A DNA stretch of 6,770 nt. Source: Clostridiales bacterium (lineage in GTDB: Bacteria; Bacillota; Clostridia; Christensenellales; Aristaeellaceae). The DNA is taken from positions 1 through 6,770 of the forward strand of contig JAAZEI010000168.1 of NCBI GenBank assembly GCA_012512355.1. Reading direction: 5' to 3'. Of this stretch, positions 5,959-6,770 are shown piece by piece (position 1 is the first letter of the stretch; each line of letters opens with the position of its first letter). Under the pieces are notes generated by a model. It was not told the DNA's origin, did not search any database, and saw only the letters and a list, made by a program, of their open reading frames with translations. A program made the translations under genes and the position numbers.

Positions 5959-6770
5959 ATGAAAAAACTTATTCTAATCCTATTGATTGCTTCGATCATG
6001 ATGAGCACTGTTGTTTTGCCTGTATGGGCCGAAATGGAAAGCCTTAAACAGCAAGAGGTTGATGAATTGGAAACGGCCATCATTGATGAATCCAAGGAGC
6101 TCATCATTCAAGATCAATTTCGTATAAATATCACTGAAAAAGATCTCTCAGTTAGAGAAGGCCTTGATAAAGAATGGAAAAATATTCTCCTCCTGGGAAC
6201 GGATACAGGAAGTGCTTCGCTCAACCATGGACGCACAGATACCATGATCATCTTGTCTGTTAATATTAAAACAGGCCAGATGCGTCTGTCATCTTTGGTC
6301 AGAGATATGCAGGTGAATATCCCTTATCGGGATAATCTTTACAAGATAAATGTAGCAAATGCTTTTGGTGGACCTTTGCTAGCTATTAAGGCTGTCAATG
6401 AAACATTCGGTTTGAACATTACAGACTATTGCTCAGTAAACTTCAGTGGGTTTGTAAAGATTATTGATTCTTTAGGCGGGGTGGAATTGAGTTTAGACAT
6501 TGCGGAAGCATTTATAGCAGGCGCAGCTCTCACAACAGAGCCACAGGTGTTAAACGGAACACAGGCGCTTGAGTATGTGCGTATAAGAAAGCTGGATAAT
6601 AACTTTGGACGAAACAATCGCCAGCGTATATTGCTTTCGTCCATTTTCGAGAAAATTGTGAGCGACTCAAATATGCAGCAAATTACGACGGCTTTGTCTG
6701 AAGTGCTGAAATATATGTCTACAAATTTAACATTAAACGAAGTTTTGCAATTAACTCTCCCGGTTCTGGG
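5959..6770 (+). CDS. LytR-CpsA-Psr (LCP) family protein, 3' end beyond the window
   Basis: The first 270 codons are present and no stop is reached before the window ends. LCP enzymes act outside the membrane and transfer undecaprenyl-linked glycopolymers such as teichoic acids or capsule to peptidoglycan. Family motifs in order are ILLLGTDTG (76-84), HGRTDTMIILSVN (90-102), RLSSLVRDMQV (109-119), YKINVANAFGGP (128-139), NFSGFVKIIDSLGGVEL (161-177), LNGTQALEYVRIRKLD (198-213) and NNFGRNNRQR (214-223). The expected arginines (92, 115, 218, 221) and aspartates (82, 94) are in place. The usual D-F-G-R aspartate is Asn215. The N-terminus is MKK plus a hydrophobic stretch ending VWA before Glu25, which reads as a cleavable signal peptide rather than the usual permanent membrane anchor. 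A charged linker (25-72) precedes the domain. GAGG (5948-5951) lies seven bases before the ATG. An intergenic gap and its own candidate promoter suggest separate transcription from the upstream operon. Confidence 0.93.
   Translation, partial: MKKLILILLIASIMMSTVVLPVWAEMESLKQQEVDELETAIIDESKELIIQDQFRINITEKDLSVREGLDKEWKNILLLGTDTGSASLNHGRTDTMIILSVNIKTGQMRLSSLVRDMQVNIPYRDNLYKINVANAFGGPLLAIKAVNETFGLNITDYCSVNFSGFVKIIDSLGGVELSLDIAEAFIAGAALTTEPQVLNGTQALEYVRIRKLDNNFGRNNRQRILLSSIFEKIVSDSNMQQITTALSEVLKYMSTNLTLNEVLQLTLPVL

Noticed and set aside
5954..5962. Two-codon minigene (ATG AAA TGA) overlapping the LCP start
   Set aside because: It is only two bases from the GAGGT ribosome-site sequence and the following ATG at 5959 has better spacing. 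Such short overlaps are common by chance in A-rich starts, so it is not evidence of regulation.
6426..6644. 72-codon open frame on the minus strand
   Set aside because: It is antisense to conserved LCP motifs, which run through this region in the + strand frame starting at 5959.

Overview
The window looks like chromosomal DNA from a Gram-positive, low-to-moderate GC member of the Bacillota, most likely a clostridial (anaerobic) lineage. The reasons are the family content (DegV, LytR-CpsA-Psr, and a His_kinase_N-type 7TM/GAF/GGDEF/HD-GYP protein), purine-rich Shine-Dalgarno sites, AT-rich intergenic DNA and tightly overlapped genes. No species can be named from sequence alone. I see no mobile element, tRNA, rRNA, CRISPR array or phage signature.

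Layout. Bases 1-239 are non-coding leader. They hold a probable intrinsic terminator of an upstream gene (78-99), a 7-bp perfect inverted repeat (102-122) and a candidate sigma-A promoter (163-191). Then follow four genes on the + strand, each overlapping the next by 4 to 10 bases: a DegV-family fatty-acid-binding protein (240-1085), a small multi-pass membrane protein with an isoprenylcysteine/phospholipid-methyltransferase-like C-terminus (1082-1672), a bacterial GH3-type acyl-adenylating enzyme of the ANL superfamily (1669-3297), and a large membrane sensor with GAF, degenerate GGDEF and intact HD-GYP domains (3288-5795). A 163-base gap with a weak terminator and a candidate promoter separates this operon from a secreted LytR-CpsA-Psr (LCP) phosphotransferase (5959 onward). 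That gene is cut off by the window end.

How the genes may work together. The overlaps argue for one co-translated unit. Three of its genes belong to families that handle acyl or carboxylate compounds: DegV/FakB binds fatty acids, GH3 adenylates carboxylic acids and often joins them to amino acids, and ICMT-like enzymes methylate carboxyl groups at the membrane. The fourth is a membrane receptor whose output would be hydrolysis of cyclic di-GMP. My inference, not established fact, is that the operon makes or modifies a small acyl compound and couples it to a dedicated c-di-GMP response. This is the most interesting possibility in the window. The LCP gene appears to be a separate unit for attaching glycopolymers to the cell wall.
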